Below are positions 1 to 5,639 of a DNA stretch of 18,722 nt, piece after piece (position 1 is the stretch's first letter; every line of letters begins with the position of its first letter). The notes under the pieces were generated by a model. The model saw only the letters and a list, made by a program, of their open reading frames with translations. It had not been told where the DNA came from and did no database searches. Made by a program: the position numbers and the translations under genes. The stretch covers positions 1 through 18,722 of the forward strand of contig CAKSKG010000034.1 of the NCBI GenBank assembly GCA_934464775.1. Direction: 5' to 3'. Source of the stretch: an uncultured Oscillospiraceae bacterium (GTDB lineage Bacteria; Bacillota; Clostridia; Oscillospirales; Ruminococcaceae).

Positions 1-101
1 CAAGGATTTTTAACGCAGTATGCAGCAAAATTTGCCGAAAAGACGTGTGCATATGCTTATGAAGACAGGTTCTTACATTTTGAAATACAAAATATATATT
101 T

Positions 102-130
102 ATTATAAAGCTTTTGTTTAATATTGTCAA
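102..130 (-). promoter_or_regulatory. Consensus sigma-A promoter reading off the left edge
   Basis: On the minus strand TTGACA (130-125) is followed by a 17-nt spacer and TATAAT (107-102), a perfect vegetative promoter. Transcription would start near position 95 and run out of the window. A short open frame beginning with ATG at 52 stays open to the edge (17 codons), but it has no visible ribosome site, so I do not call it a gene. Bases 1-100 could equally be an untranslated leader. Confidence 0.7.
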
Positions 131-206
131 GAAAAAAATGCTCCTGCTCTTATTGCTTAGGTCATATTTTCCGATATTTTTGTGTTTGGATATGCCGCTA
201 AAAACA

Positions 207-249
207 GATCCCCCAAAAAGCTTCACGGCATAAAGCTTTTTGAGGGATC
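207..249 (-). terminator. Intrinsic terminator after feoA
   Basis: The 17-bp arms 207-223 and 233-249 pair completely apart from one G-U, with a 9-nt loop. In the minus-strand sense a short U-rich run (UGUUUUUAG) follows. It lies 11 nt after the feoA stop codon, so feoA appears to be transcribed alone or as the last gene of its unit. Confidence 0.85.
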
Positions 250-260
250 CGCACTATATT

Positions 261-500
261 TTATTCTGTCGGTATCACCATTATCTTCGATGTTTCTTCC
301 TCACGGAGCGCTATCACCGCTCCCCTTATAAGATATGCCACAGGGTCACCGGAGGGACTTCTGTTCAGACACAGGATATCCGTTCCCTCGATAAGTCCTA
401 TGTCCTGCAATCTCCGCCGCATCGTTCCTTCGTTGAACATTGCGGCTACTCTGCATCGGCAGCCCTCCGACAGTCCGCAGAGAGATATAGCATTGTCCAT
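261..500 (-). CDS. feoA: FeoA-domain ferrous iron transport protein
   Basis: This is a 79-residue protein, the usual size of a stand-alone FeoA, which is a small SH3-like cytoplasmic partner of the FeoB ferrous iron permease. Family signatures visible are RRRLQDIGLIEGT (about residues 28-40), then GDPVAYLIRG (51-60) followed by IALR, the typical FeoA core and C-terminal strand. No feoB is in the window, and a terminator follows at once, so this copy is an orphan within the sequence seen. The ATG at 500 is the only sensible start. The nearest purine-rich site (GGAG, 518-515) sits a rather long 14 nt away, so translation may be weak. The family call is firm. Whether it acts with FeoB or in another role cannot be told from here. 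Confidence 0.9.
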   Translation of the reverse strand: MDNAISLCGLSEGCRCRVAAMFNEGTMRRRLQDIGLIEGTDILCLNRSPSGDPVAYLIRGAVIALREEETSKIMVIPTE

Positions 501-593
501 TTTATATAAAAGATCTCCTATCGTAAGTAATCATCGGAAGCCTGCTGTGAGTTCTTCCGCAATATTATTATATTCGGGAAATTACGATGTGAC

Positions 594-625
594 ACGGTAT
601 TTATTCCGTACCGTCATCATATAAT
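594..625. promoter_or_regulatory. Divergent promoter region with a small dyad
   Basis: The 163-nt gap between feoA (-) and the DUF4830 gene (+) must hold both promoters. It contains the inverted repeat ACGGTA-N9-TACCGT (594-599/609-614) and, just after it, TATAAT (620-625), a good plus-strand -10 whose -35 is poor. A weak minus-strand -10-like TATAAT lies near 570-580. The dyad could be an operator, but nothing identifies a regulator. Confidence 0.3.
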
Positions 626-663
626 TAAACGAGTAAACTTTTATATGGAAGGACCGATAGCGT

Positions 664-1125
664 ATGTCAAAAAGGAAAGCCTCACGTTCGATAGCAATGC
701 TGCTACTGTTTGCGGCAATAGCAGGCATAATAATCGTTATGCTGATAAAATTTTCGGAGAGTAAGGACGACAGTTCATATGAGATGCCGTCAAATGCGGC
801 TCGTGTGGAGTTCCTTAACAGCTGCGGTCTTATCGTCAGTCCCGATCCCGAAAAGCAGGAGATACGCATTCCCTCAAAATTCGGCGATATCTACGAGGAA
901 TATAACCGAATGCAGCAGGAACAGGGCTTCGACCTGAAAGAATATGCGGGAAGAGACGCTGTGCTGATAAGCTATCGTGTGCTGAACTGCCCCGATCATG
1001 CGGAAAATGTTGTGGCAAATCTTCTGATATGCGACGGAAAGCTCATCGCCTGCGACCTGACCCTTAACGAAGAAAACGGCTTCACAAAGCCGCTTATCAC
1101 CGCCAATGAACAGCCCGTAAAATAA
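664..1125 (+). CDS. DUF4830-domain membrane-anchored protein
   Basis: This 153-residue protein has an N-terminal uncleaved signal anchor: a basic start (SKRKASRS), then a hydrophobic stretch at about residues 10-28, followed by an outside domain. Its core matches what I recall of DUF4830: FLNSCGLIV (about 50-58), then IRIPSKFGDIYEEYNRMQ with QGFDL, then a strand-rich region ending in NLLICDGKLIACDL. The function of this family is unknown. It is common in Clostridia as a small lipoprotein-like or anchored protein. Start ATG 664 is preceded by GGAAGG about 11 nt upstream. It stands alone, divergent from feoA and convergent with the CPBP gene, with a shared terminator directly downstream. The domain call is from sequence pattern only. 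Confidence 0.75.
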   Translation: MSKRKASRSIAMLLLFAAIAGIIIVMLIKFSESKDDSSYEMPSNAARVEFLNSCGLIVSPDPEKQEIRIPSKFGDIYEEYNRMQQEQGFDLKEYAGRDAVLISYRVLNCPDHAENVVANLLICDGKLIACDLTLNEENGFTKPLITANEQPVK

Positions 1126-1129
1126 ATGC

Positions 1130-1173
1130 AAAAGCTCCCCGTTCCGAAATGATCTCGGAACAGGGAGCTTTTT
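1130..1173. terminator. Bidirectional intrinsic terminator
   Basis: Arms AAAAGCTCCCCGTTCCGA (1130-1147) and its complement (1155-1173) form a long stem with one bulge and a 7-nt loop. A-rich and T-rich flanks give a U tail on both strands. It sits between the convergent DUF4830 gene and CPBP gene and can end both transcripts. Confidence 0.85.
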
Positions 1174-1184
1174 GCAAGTGAAAA

Positions 1185-2249
1185 TCAGAAATTTTGAATT
1201 ATGTAAATAATGTATATCACACTGAATATCCAGAGACAGGGGCTTTTAAGGGCAAGATTTACCGAAAGCTTCTTCATGTCTGCGGATTCTGCCTTATATA
1301 CGGGAGCATATGCGCTGTCCTCGGGATCGGGAGTTCCTTTGAGAGTTTTGATGAGCATGACCGTTCCGATAACTCCCAAAACGAATATAACGCCGATATA
1401 TACCAATTCAAATGTCTGCAACGCCGATTCGCTTAAAAAATATTCCGCAACACTTAATGCAAATGCAAGCGCATTATTGAATACATGGAGGATTATCGAG
1501 GGTATCACCGTGCCTGCCTTCACATCAACATAAGCGAAAAGCAGTCCAAGAACAAGCCCGACAAAAAACTGCATGATATTTCCGTGGAAAAGTCCGAACA
1601 TGACCGCTGTCATTATTATTCCGAAGTTTCTGTTTGATACCGTCATGTTGCGGAGAGCCATTCCTCTTAAAACAATCTCCTCCCCCACAGGGCCGATAAT
1701 CACCATGTACAGGAAAAGAAGAATGTTCTGCGTCATATCCGAGCCGACGGAAAGCATATCCGTATTCATGTTTTCCATGCCGCTGCTGCCCGATATAACG
1801 GTTGTAAGCGTCTGGAGAAGTATGCTGATGCACTGTCCGCCGAGAGCTGCGCCGAATGCAAAAAGCATTGCTTTGCCGCTGAGCTTTGATTTTGCGAAAA
1901 GCTTTCCTGCGCCCTTTGTGCGGTGGGTAAGTCCCAGGCCGATGAAGTATGCGCTTATATGAGCCACGGTATATGATGCGGCAGTCAGCGCCAGAAGATA
2001 TACTGTGTTTGTAGATGCGAATGTCATATATTCATCGACGGTATGTCCCTGCGCAAGATATACAACATTGAAGATCGTTGCAACGACTATCTGAAAGGCT
2101 ATCAGTATGGCAAAATGCAGAGACATTGCCGCACCCGTTCTGTTGTAAGCCTGTGCTGTCTTTTTCTTTATGGTATTAAAATCGGGTCCTTCCTCGGTTG
2201 GGATAAAATTGTTTTCATAGGTATTCTGTACGGTCATATTGTTTTCCAT
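1185..2249 (-). CDS. CPBP-family intramembrane metalloprotease
   Basis: This 354-residue polytopic membrane protein has about eight hydrophobic segments. The CPBP (CAAX protease / bacteriocin-processing, Abi) motifs are all present: EEIVLRG with E190, E191 and R195, then FGLFHGN with H222, and HVFNNALA with H255 and N258/N259. These are the presumed metal and catalytic residues of glutamic/metallo intramembrane proteases. Family members act in CAAX-like processing, bacteriocin self-immunity or membrane-anchored regulator cleavage. The substrate here is unknown. Start ATG 2249 is preceded by AAAGGAA about 10 nt upstream; the M at codon 5 is an alternative. It follows the DUF2812 gene by 41 nt with no terminator between, so it is probably the third gene of the padR operon. 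It ends at the bidirectional terminator. Confidence 0.9.
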   Translation of the reverse strand: MENNMTVQNTYENNFIPTEEGPDFNTIKKKTAQAYNRTGAAMSLHFAILIAFQIVVATIFNVVYLAQGHTVDEYMTFASTNTVYLLALTAASYTVAHISAYFIGLGLTHRTKGAGKLFAKSKLSGKAMLFAFGAALGGQCISILLQTLTTVISGSSGMENMNTDMLSVGSDMTQNILLFLYMVIIGPVGEEIVLRGMALRNMTVSNRNFGIIMTAVMFGLFHGNIMQFFVGLVLGLLFAYVDVKAGTVIPSIILHVFNNALAFALSVAEYFLSESALQTFELVYIGVIFVLGVIGTVMLIKTLKGTPDPEDSAYAPVYKAESADMKKLSVNLALKSPCLWIFSVIYIIYIIQNF

Positions 2250-2290
2250 ATAAAAGTCGGTTCCTTTCGTTAAAATATAGTGTTGTTTGA

Positions 2291-3463
2291 TTATTTGAAC
2301 TTTTTCTTTATCCTTAAATAGCTGAGTATATTAAGCAGTGCAAGAGCGACATATTCCAGTATCAATGCGCCTATGGCAACAGATAAAAGAATACCGTATG
2401 AGTCCGAAAGCTCAAGCTCCGTAAGCATAAGATACAGCATGAATCCGAAAAATGCCGCAAAAGGAATGCACGCTGCTCCGTAAAGCACCGCTGTTTTTCC
2501 GGCACGCTTTATCATGAATTCACGGTCACTGTAAAACTCGGGAGCTTCACCGTCATACACCTTCAGCCAGACGATATAGCCGCCAGTGTGAGTGTAGGAT
2601 TTGAACTTCAGCTGCCAGCCGTCCTCAATGTTCATGGAAAGATAGGACTCGGAAACATCGTCCTGATAATCCACCACGAAGCGGACGTTTCTCGGCTCGC
2701 CCTTGATGAAATAAAAGTTCAGCGCCAGCTTGTCAAAGCGATAGAAATTCCAGCCCTTGCGCTCCATTTCCTCAACATATTCCTCTGCCTTGTCAAAGCT
2801 CAGAAACCAGCCGTATTTAAAGACCTTTTTCATGGTCTTGTTTTTCAGCATCTGCTTTTCCTGCTCTTTGGAATAAAGCCGCTCGGACGGAAGCGTGAAA
2901 TCCATTTTTATGCTGCTGCCGTCCAGCTTTTCATAAAGCTTTGTTGCCCTGTGGAATATCACCAGCAGAACGATACAGAGCGCCGCCACCAGCAGCCATG
3001 CAATAAAACTGCCAAGCTGTCCCTTGTCGGAAAAATATTCGGCAAGGACCTGAAAAAAGCTTTCATTTTCCTCTGCTCCGTCGGAAATTCCGCCCAGAAG
3101 CCCCAGCGTTCTTCCCAATATAAAGCACAGCGGCATGAATATCACTATTTTTATAATGCTCAAAAGCTTGATATATCCCGCAAACGACGGCTTTTCATCG
3201 TTCTTTCCGGGATAATATGCGGCATAATTGTTTCTGTTTCCGCCGACGGACTGCCAGCCGTTTTCCGTCATTTTCCTGGGGAGCTTTCCCCTGCACCCTC
3301 TGCTTCTGCGGATAACATATGTCCTTTCCTCAGGCTCGCCCTTTTCGGTAACGGCGTTTCCCGTAAGAAAATCGAATCGGACGGTATGCTCTCCCTCTGC
3401 GCTCAGACGGGAAAGCTTTTTCTCCGTTTCGGGAATATTCAGCCAGTAAAACAGCATCAGCAT
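2291..3463 (-). CDS. DUF2812-domain membrane protein
   Basis: This 390-residue protein has four predicted membrane segments (about 98-123, 150-172, 330-352, 360-383). A clear DUF2812 domain occupies about 215-300 (FKYGWFLSFDKAEEYVEEM, RKGW, FIKGEP, VDYQDD). Residues 5-55 (YWLNIPETEKKLSRLSAEG, later EKGEPEERTYVIRR) look like a second, divergent DUF2812 copy, so the protein may be an internal duplication with each half followed by a membrane hairpin. The function is unknown. The family is typically encoded directly after a PadR regulator, as here: the gap is 13 nt and GGGGG stands 7 nt before ATG 3463. Transcription from the padR promoter would make it autoregulated with padR. The domain call is firm for the second copy and tentative for the first. 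Confidence 0.85.
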   Translation of the reverse strand: MLMLFYWLNIPETEKKLSRLSAEGEHTVRFDFLTGNAVTEKGEPEERTYVIRRSRGCRGKLPRKMTENGWQSVGGNRNNYAAYYPGKNDEKPSFAGYIKLLSIIKIVIFMPLCFILGRTLGLLGGISDGAEENESFFQVLAEYFSDKGQLGSFIAWLLVAALCIVLLVIFHRATKLYEKLDGSSIKMDFTLPSERLYSKEQEKQMLKNKTMKKVFKYGWFLSFDKAEEYVEEMERKGWNFYRFDKLALNFYFIKGEPRNVRFVVDYQDDVSESYLSMNIEDGWQLKFKSYTHTGGYIVWLKVYDGEAPEFYSDREFMIKRAGKTAVLYGAACIPFAAFFGFMLYLMLTELELSDSYGILLSVAIGALILEYVALALLNILSYLRIKKKFK

Positions 3464-3476
3464 CTCTGTACCCCCA

Positions 3477-3812
3477 TTATGACTTGTCTATATATTCTGT
3501 TACGGAATCCTTATAGAGCAGAGCTATCCGCTCCCGTTCCGCATTTAAAACAGTCCTGCCGATATCGGTTATGACGTAAATAATTTTCTTGTCGGAATCA
3601 TCATACACCTCTATCATTCCGTCACGAAGCATTTTTGTCAGAGTTCCGTATATCGTGCCCGAACCGAGAACAAGACGGGAATCCGTCAGCTCCTTGACAT
3701 ATTTTGATATGCCGTAGCCGTGTCTCGGCACCTGTAACGAAAGCAGTATATAAAATGCCGTTTCCGTCATGGGCAGATAGCTTTTCAGCAGCTTTTCCGT
3801 GGATTTATCCAT
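3477..3812 (-). CDS. PadR-family transcriptional regulator
   Basis: This 111-residue winged-helix protein has the PadR layout. TETAFYILLSLQVPRHGYGI (residues 16-35) forms the first helices. GSGTIYGTLTKMLRDGMIE (about 52-70) is the recognition helix and start of the wing, and an alpha-helical C-terminus (TDIGRTVLNAERERIALLY) serves as the dimerisation arm. PadR proteins are usually repressors of the operon they lead, responding to phenolics, drugs or envelope stress. Here the partners are a DUF2812 membrane protein and a CPBP protease. Start ATG 3812 has AAGGTG 5 nt upstream. The 5' region contains a large palindromic element (3832-4011), so its promoter must lie in or across that element; I could not identify it with confidence. 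Confidence 0.92.
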   Translation of the reverse strand: MDKSTEKLLKSYLPMTETAFYILLSLQVPRHGYGISKYVKELTDSRLVLGSGTIYGTLTKMLRDGMIEVYDDSDKKIIYVITDIGRTVLNAERERIALLYKDSVTEYIDKS

Positions 3813-3831
3813 TCATACACCTTATTTTCTC

Positions 3832-4011
3832 ATATGGTCGCATCTAAAAACCATAGTATCTCAGATGCGCAGTCAGATTTTTCGTCAGATTGTATAGAAA
3901 TTTCGCAGGCATACTGCCGTATGTCAAGAAATTTATGTGCAAGCTGATGGAAAATCTGCAAGCAGATGAGGTGCTAAGGCTTTAGCCGGTGGTTTTTAGA
4001 GGTGACCATAT
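3832..4011. repeat. 180-bp long imperfect palindrome (MITE-like or structured RNA)
   Basis: The outer arms match as inverted copies about a centre at 3921.5: ATATGGTC (3832-3839) against GACCATAT (4004-4011) and TCTAAAAACCA (3843-3853) against TGGTTTTTAGA (3990-4000). Pairing resumes inside (AGATTTTTCGTCAGATTG against the complement of GCTGATGGAAAATCT, then AAATTTC/GAAATTT). It ends in a small hairpin GCATAC-TGCC-GTATGT (3909-3924). No coding frame fits. It fills nearly all of the gap between padR and the 4028-4387 gene. It could be a miniature inverted-repeat element or a folded RNA. Confidence 0.7.
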
Positions 4012-4027
4012 ACCTTTTTTCATAAGA

Positions 4028-4387
4028 TCAATCAAGAACAACGCTCTTGGGCTTGCCCTTTTTGTTCACGGGATATTCCCTTATGCGCTGGATATAATCA
4101 ACGCTGATAAGCTCCGTTGAACCGTCCGCATGAGACAGCTTCACCCAGTTCCCGTCAACATTTTCAACGGTTCCGTCACAGCCCGAGGCACTTGTTCCCG
4201 CCGTGTAGATAAGACATCTTTTTCCGATAAATTCTTTAATCATTTCGCTCATTGCCGATCTCTCCTCTTCGGTAAGTTTTTTGCGCTTTCTGCGTACCTT
4301 TCTGCATATCATCTCCCGTCTTTCATACAATGCGGGAAGAAGCACGCAGAAAAACAATATTAATAAAACAAGATAAGTTGAACTCAT
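4028..4387 (-). CDS. Small membrane-anchored protein with Sm/YajC-like barrel (DUF6897-like)
   Basis: This 119-residue protein has one N-terminal membrane segment (about residues 4-20), a basic linker (RRKRKK), then a compact beta-rich domain. That domain runs roughly from FIGKRCLIYTAG through GTVENVDGNWVKLSH to LISVDYIQRIREY. The pattern of a short strand, a GTV..VDGNWV turn and a closing LI..DYIQ..I strand resembles small Sm-like barrels such as DUF6897, but I cannot confirm the family. A lysine-rich tail (NKKGKPK) follows. Start ATG 4387 has AGGGTG 5 nt upstream. It lies 16 nt after the preceding gene and so is very likely its operon partner. The function is unknown. Confidence 0.6.
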   Translation of the reverse strand: MSSTYLVLLILFFCVLLPALYERREMICRKVRRKRKKLTEEERSAMSEMIKEFIGKRCLIYTAGTSASGCDGTVENVDGNWVKLSHADGSTELISVDYIQRIREYPVNKKGKPKSVVLD

Positions 4388-4403
4388 AAGATCACCCTGC
4401 CTG

Positions 4404-4820
4404 TCATTTCATACTGTTGATATACATCTTCATTGATACAACGACAATAGCGATAACAACTGCCAGCATTGCAATACTGCCTGCAAGATGAAATGCATCG
4501 GGCAGAACAACACCTGTTATATTGCATATAAAAATCGCAAGGTTGTATATTCCGATTACCAAAATCATAATCGTAAGGGCAATCATATATTTTGACTGTA
4601 TCTTTTTATCCTTTCTATCTTTATCCTTATCTTTCATTTTTTCTGTCCTTTCCGATTTAACCTTTTTAACCGTGGTATATACAAGAACTATCAACAGTAT
4701 CACCGCATAAGCTATACGGCACCACTTAGGAATGCCTAACATATCCGATATCCATACGGAAGTTCCGCACAGTATCAGGCTGATGCCCCATACAAGATCA
4801 AGCTTCTTATTGCTGTTCAT
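4404..4820 (-). CDS. Small four-helix membrane protein, unknown function
   Basis: An uncharacterised 138-residue protein with four hydrophobic segments in two pairs (LVWGISLILCGTSVWI and AYAVILLIVLVYTTV; then ALTIMILVIGIYNLAIFI and AGSIAMLAVVIAIVVVSM). The pairs are separated by a highly charged loop (KKVKSERTEKMKDKDKDRKDKK region). The start is ATG 4820: AAAGGAA ends 8 nt upstream of it, whereas an in-frame ATG at 4838 would place that ribosome site inside the coding region. It is the first gene of a two-gene unit with the 4028-4387 gene, transcribed from a consensus promoter overlapped by operator-like dyads. Tight control and a membrane location suggest a sensor, immunity or stress role, but that is only inference. 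Confidence 0.65.
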   Translation of the reverse strand: MNSNKKLDLVWGISLILCGTSVWISDMLGIPKWCRIAYAVILLIVLVYTTVKKVKSERTEKMKDKDKDRKDKKIQSKYMIALTIMILVIGIYNLAIFICNITGVVLPDAFHLAGSIAMLAVVIAIVVVSMKMYINSMK

Positions 4821-4849
4821 AATATCCGTTCCTTTCAACCCGTAAATTA

Positions 4850-4903
4850 ATATGTCATGCCGTGATATATGTCATGATTAGAGTATATCATGCCGTGACA
4901 TAT
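4850..4903. promoter_or_regulatory. Pair of operator-like dyads around the promoter
   Basis: Two near-identical imperfect palindromes share the core TCATGCCGTGA. ATATGTCA-TGCCG-TGATATAT spans 4850-4870, and ATATCA-TGCCG-TGACATAT spans 4885-4903. A further half-site, ATATGTCATGA, lies between them (4867-4877). One dyad fills the -35/-10 spacer and the other sits just after the expected start of transcription, which is the arrangement expected for a dimeric repressor that binds cooperatively. No regulator gene is adjacent. Confidence 0.65.
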
Positions 4904-4910
4904 TTGTCAA
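4882..4910 (-). promoter_or_regulatory. Sigma-A promoter of the two-gene membrane operon
   Basis: On the minus strand TTGACA (4910-4905), a 17-nt spacer and TATACT (4887-4882) precede the 4404-4820 gene. The predicted start is near 4875, giving a 55-nt leader. Confidence 0.8.
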
Positions 4911-4943
4911 TAGTTTTTTCAAAATATTTTTCATCAAAATAAA

Positions 4944-4978
4944 AAAAGTCTGCGGATAAAAGCTATCCGCAGACTTTT
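4944..4978 (-). terminator. Intrinsic terminator after the HENEH protein gene
   Basis: A perfect 15-bp stem (AAAAGTCTGCGGATA, 4944-4958, with 4964-4978), a 5-nt loop and a seven-T run on the minus strand follow 25 nt after the stop of the 5004-5576 gene. It also insulates the promoter at 4882-4910. Confidence 0.92.
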
Positions 4979-5003
4979 CACACATATTCAGAGTTTCCTC
5001 AGA

Positions 5004-5576
5004 TCACGCCGTTTTGTCAAGCAGTGAACCTACCGCAGGGGAACCGTCCGAAAGTCCCACACCGTACTTGTTTTCGGGAGACGATTTTGTTCTCGTAACA
5101 GTCTCCGTCTCGCCGCCCGAAGTGAATACCTTGCCGCATTCGGGACAGATATCCGTCTTTATGGTGACGTTCTGATAAACTATCTCCTTGCCCTCACGCT
5201 CCGCCTTTGCACGGTTTCGCATGACGTGCTCGTTCTCATGTCCCCGAACAGCGGCGTCCGCAGCTTCGGGAGAAACCTTTGACGGAGATTTAAAGGATAC
5301 TCCCGGATCGTCCGAACCGTCCTGATATTTTCTGTTCTTGCAGGTCTGGCATTCACCGTCGGTCTTTTCAAGCTTGTCAAGGCGCTTTTCAAGATTGTCG
5401 ATGCGCCTGTCAAGACTGCTGACATCGGCACTTCTGCCGTTTTTGATATATTCCTCACGCTGACGCTTCAGATCACTTATTTTATTGTACACCGAAGCGG
5501 CAGAACCGCCGCCGGACGAATATCCGCCATATGAAATATCGGAAACACCGAAAGCTCCGATAGGATCTATCATCAT
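5004..5576 (-). CDS. Small HENEH (putative metalloprotease, SprA-like) protein with zinc-ribbon cysteines
   Basis: This 190-residue protein starts at ATG 5576, or the adjacent ATG 5573. GGGGTG lies 5 to 8 nt upstream, and the longer frame opening at 5639 would begin inside the promoter, so it is rejected. Features in order: a Gly/Ser-rich N-terminus, a short coiled coil (about 33-71), CQTC (C76, C79), the motif HENEH (H113-H117) in the helix AVRGHENEHVMRNRAKA, then CPEC (C144, C147). The HExxH-type helix and four cysteines resemble the SprA-related putative metalloprotease family found widely in Clostridia. The cysteines likely hold a structural zinc. No signal peptide is seen. It is a single-gene unit with its own promoter and terminator. 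The catalytic role and substrate are unknown. Confidence 0.7.
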   Translation of the reverse strand: MMIDPIGAFGVSDISYGGYSSGGGSAASVYNKISDLKRQREEYIKNGRSADVSSLDRRIDNLEKRLDKLEKTDGECQTCKNRKYQDGSDDPGVSFKSPSKVSPEAADAAVRGHENEHVMRNRAKAEREGKEIVYQNVTIKTDICPECGKVFTSGGETETVTRTKSSPENKYGVGLSDGSPAVGSLLDKTA

Positions 5577-5610
5577 AAGCTCACCCCATTGAATCTGCTC
5601 TTTATAAATT

Positions 5611-5639
5611 ATAATATACCACAAATCAGCATTTGTCAA
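5611..5639 (-). promoter_or_regulatory. Sigma-A promoter of the HENEH protein gene
   Basis: TTGACA (5639-5634), a 17-nt spacer and TATTAT (5616-5611) read leftward. It overlaps the last codons of the ABC-F gene. It fixes transcription start near 5604 and supports the downstream start codon. Confidence 0.8.

Noticed and set aside
2588..3574. 328-codon plus-strand open frame
   Set aside because: It is a shadow of the DUF2812 and PadR genes on the other strand. Its translation has no recognisable domain and no ribosome site.
3899..3927. TTGACA inside the 180-bp palindrome as a padR promoter
   Set aside because: The only TATA-like box is 25 nt away, and at 17 nt the sequence is GAAATT, so it is not a credible promoter.
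4821..4838. Upstream start at 4838 for the four-helix membrane protein
   Set aside because: The ribosome site AAAGGAA would lie inside the coding sequence. It serves ATG 4820.
5577..5639. Upstream start at 5639 for the HENEH protein
   Set aside because: That start lies within the -35 box of the gene's own promoter, upstream of the transcription start. ATG 5576/5573 has the ribosome site.
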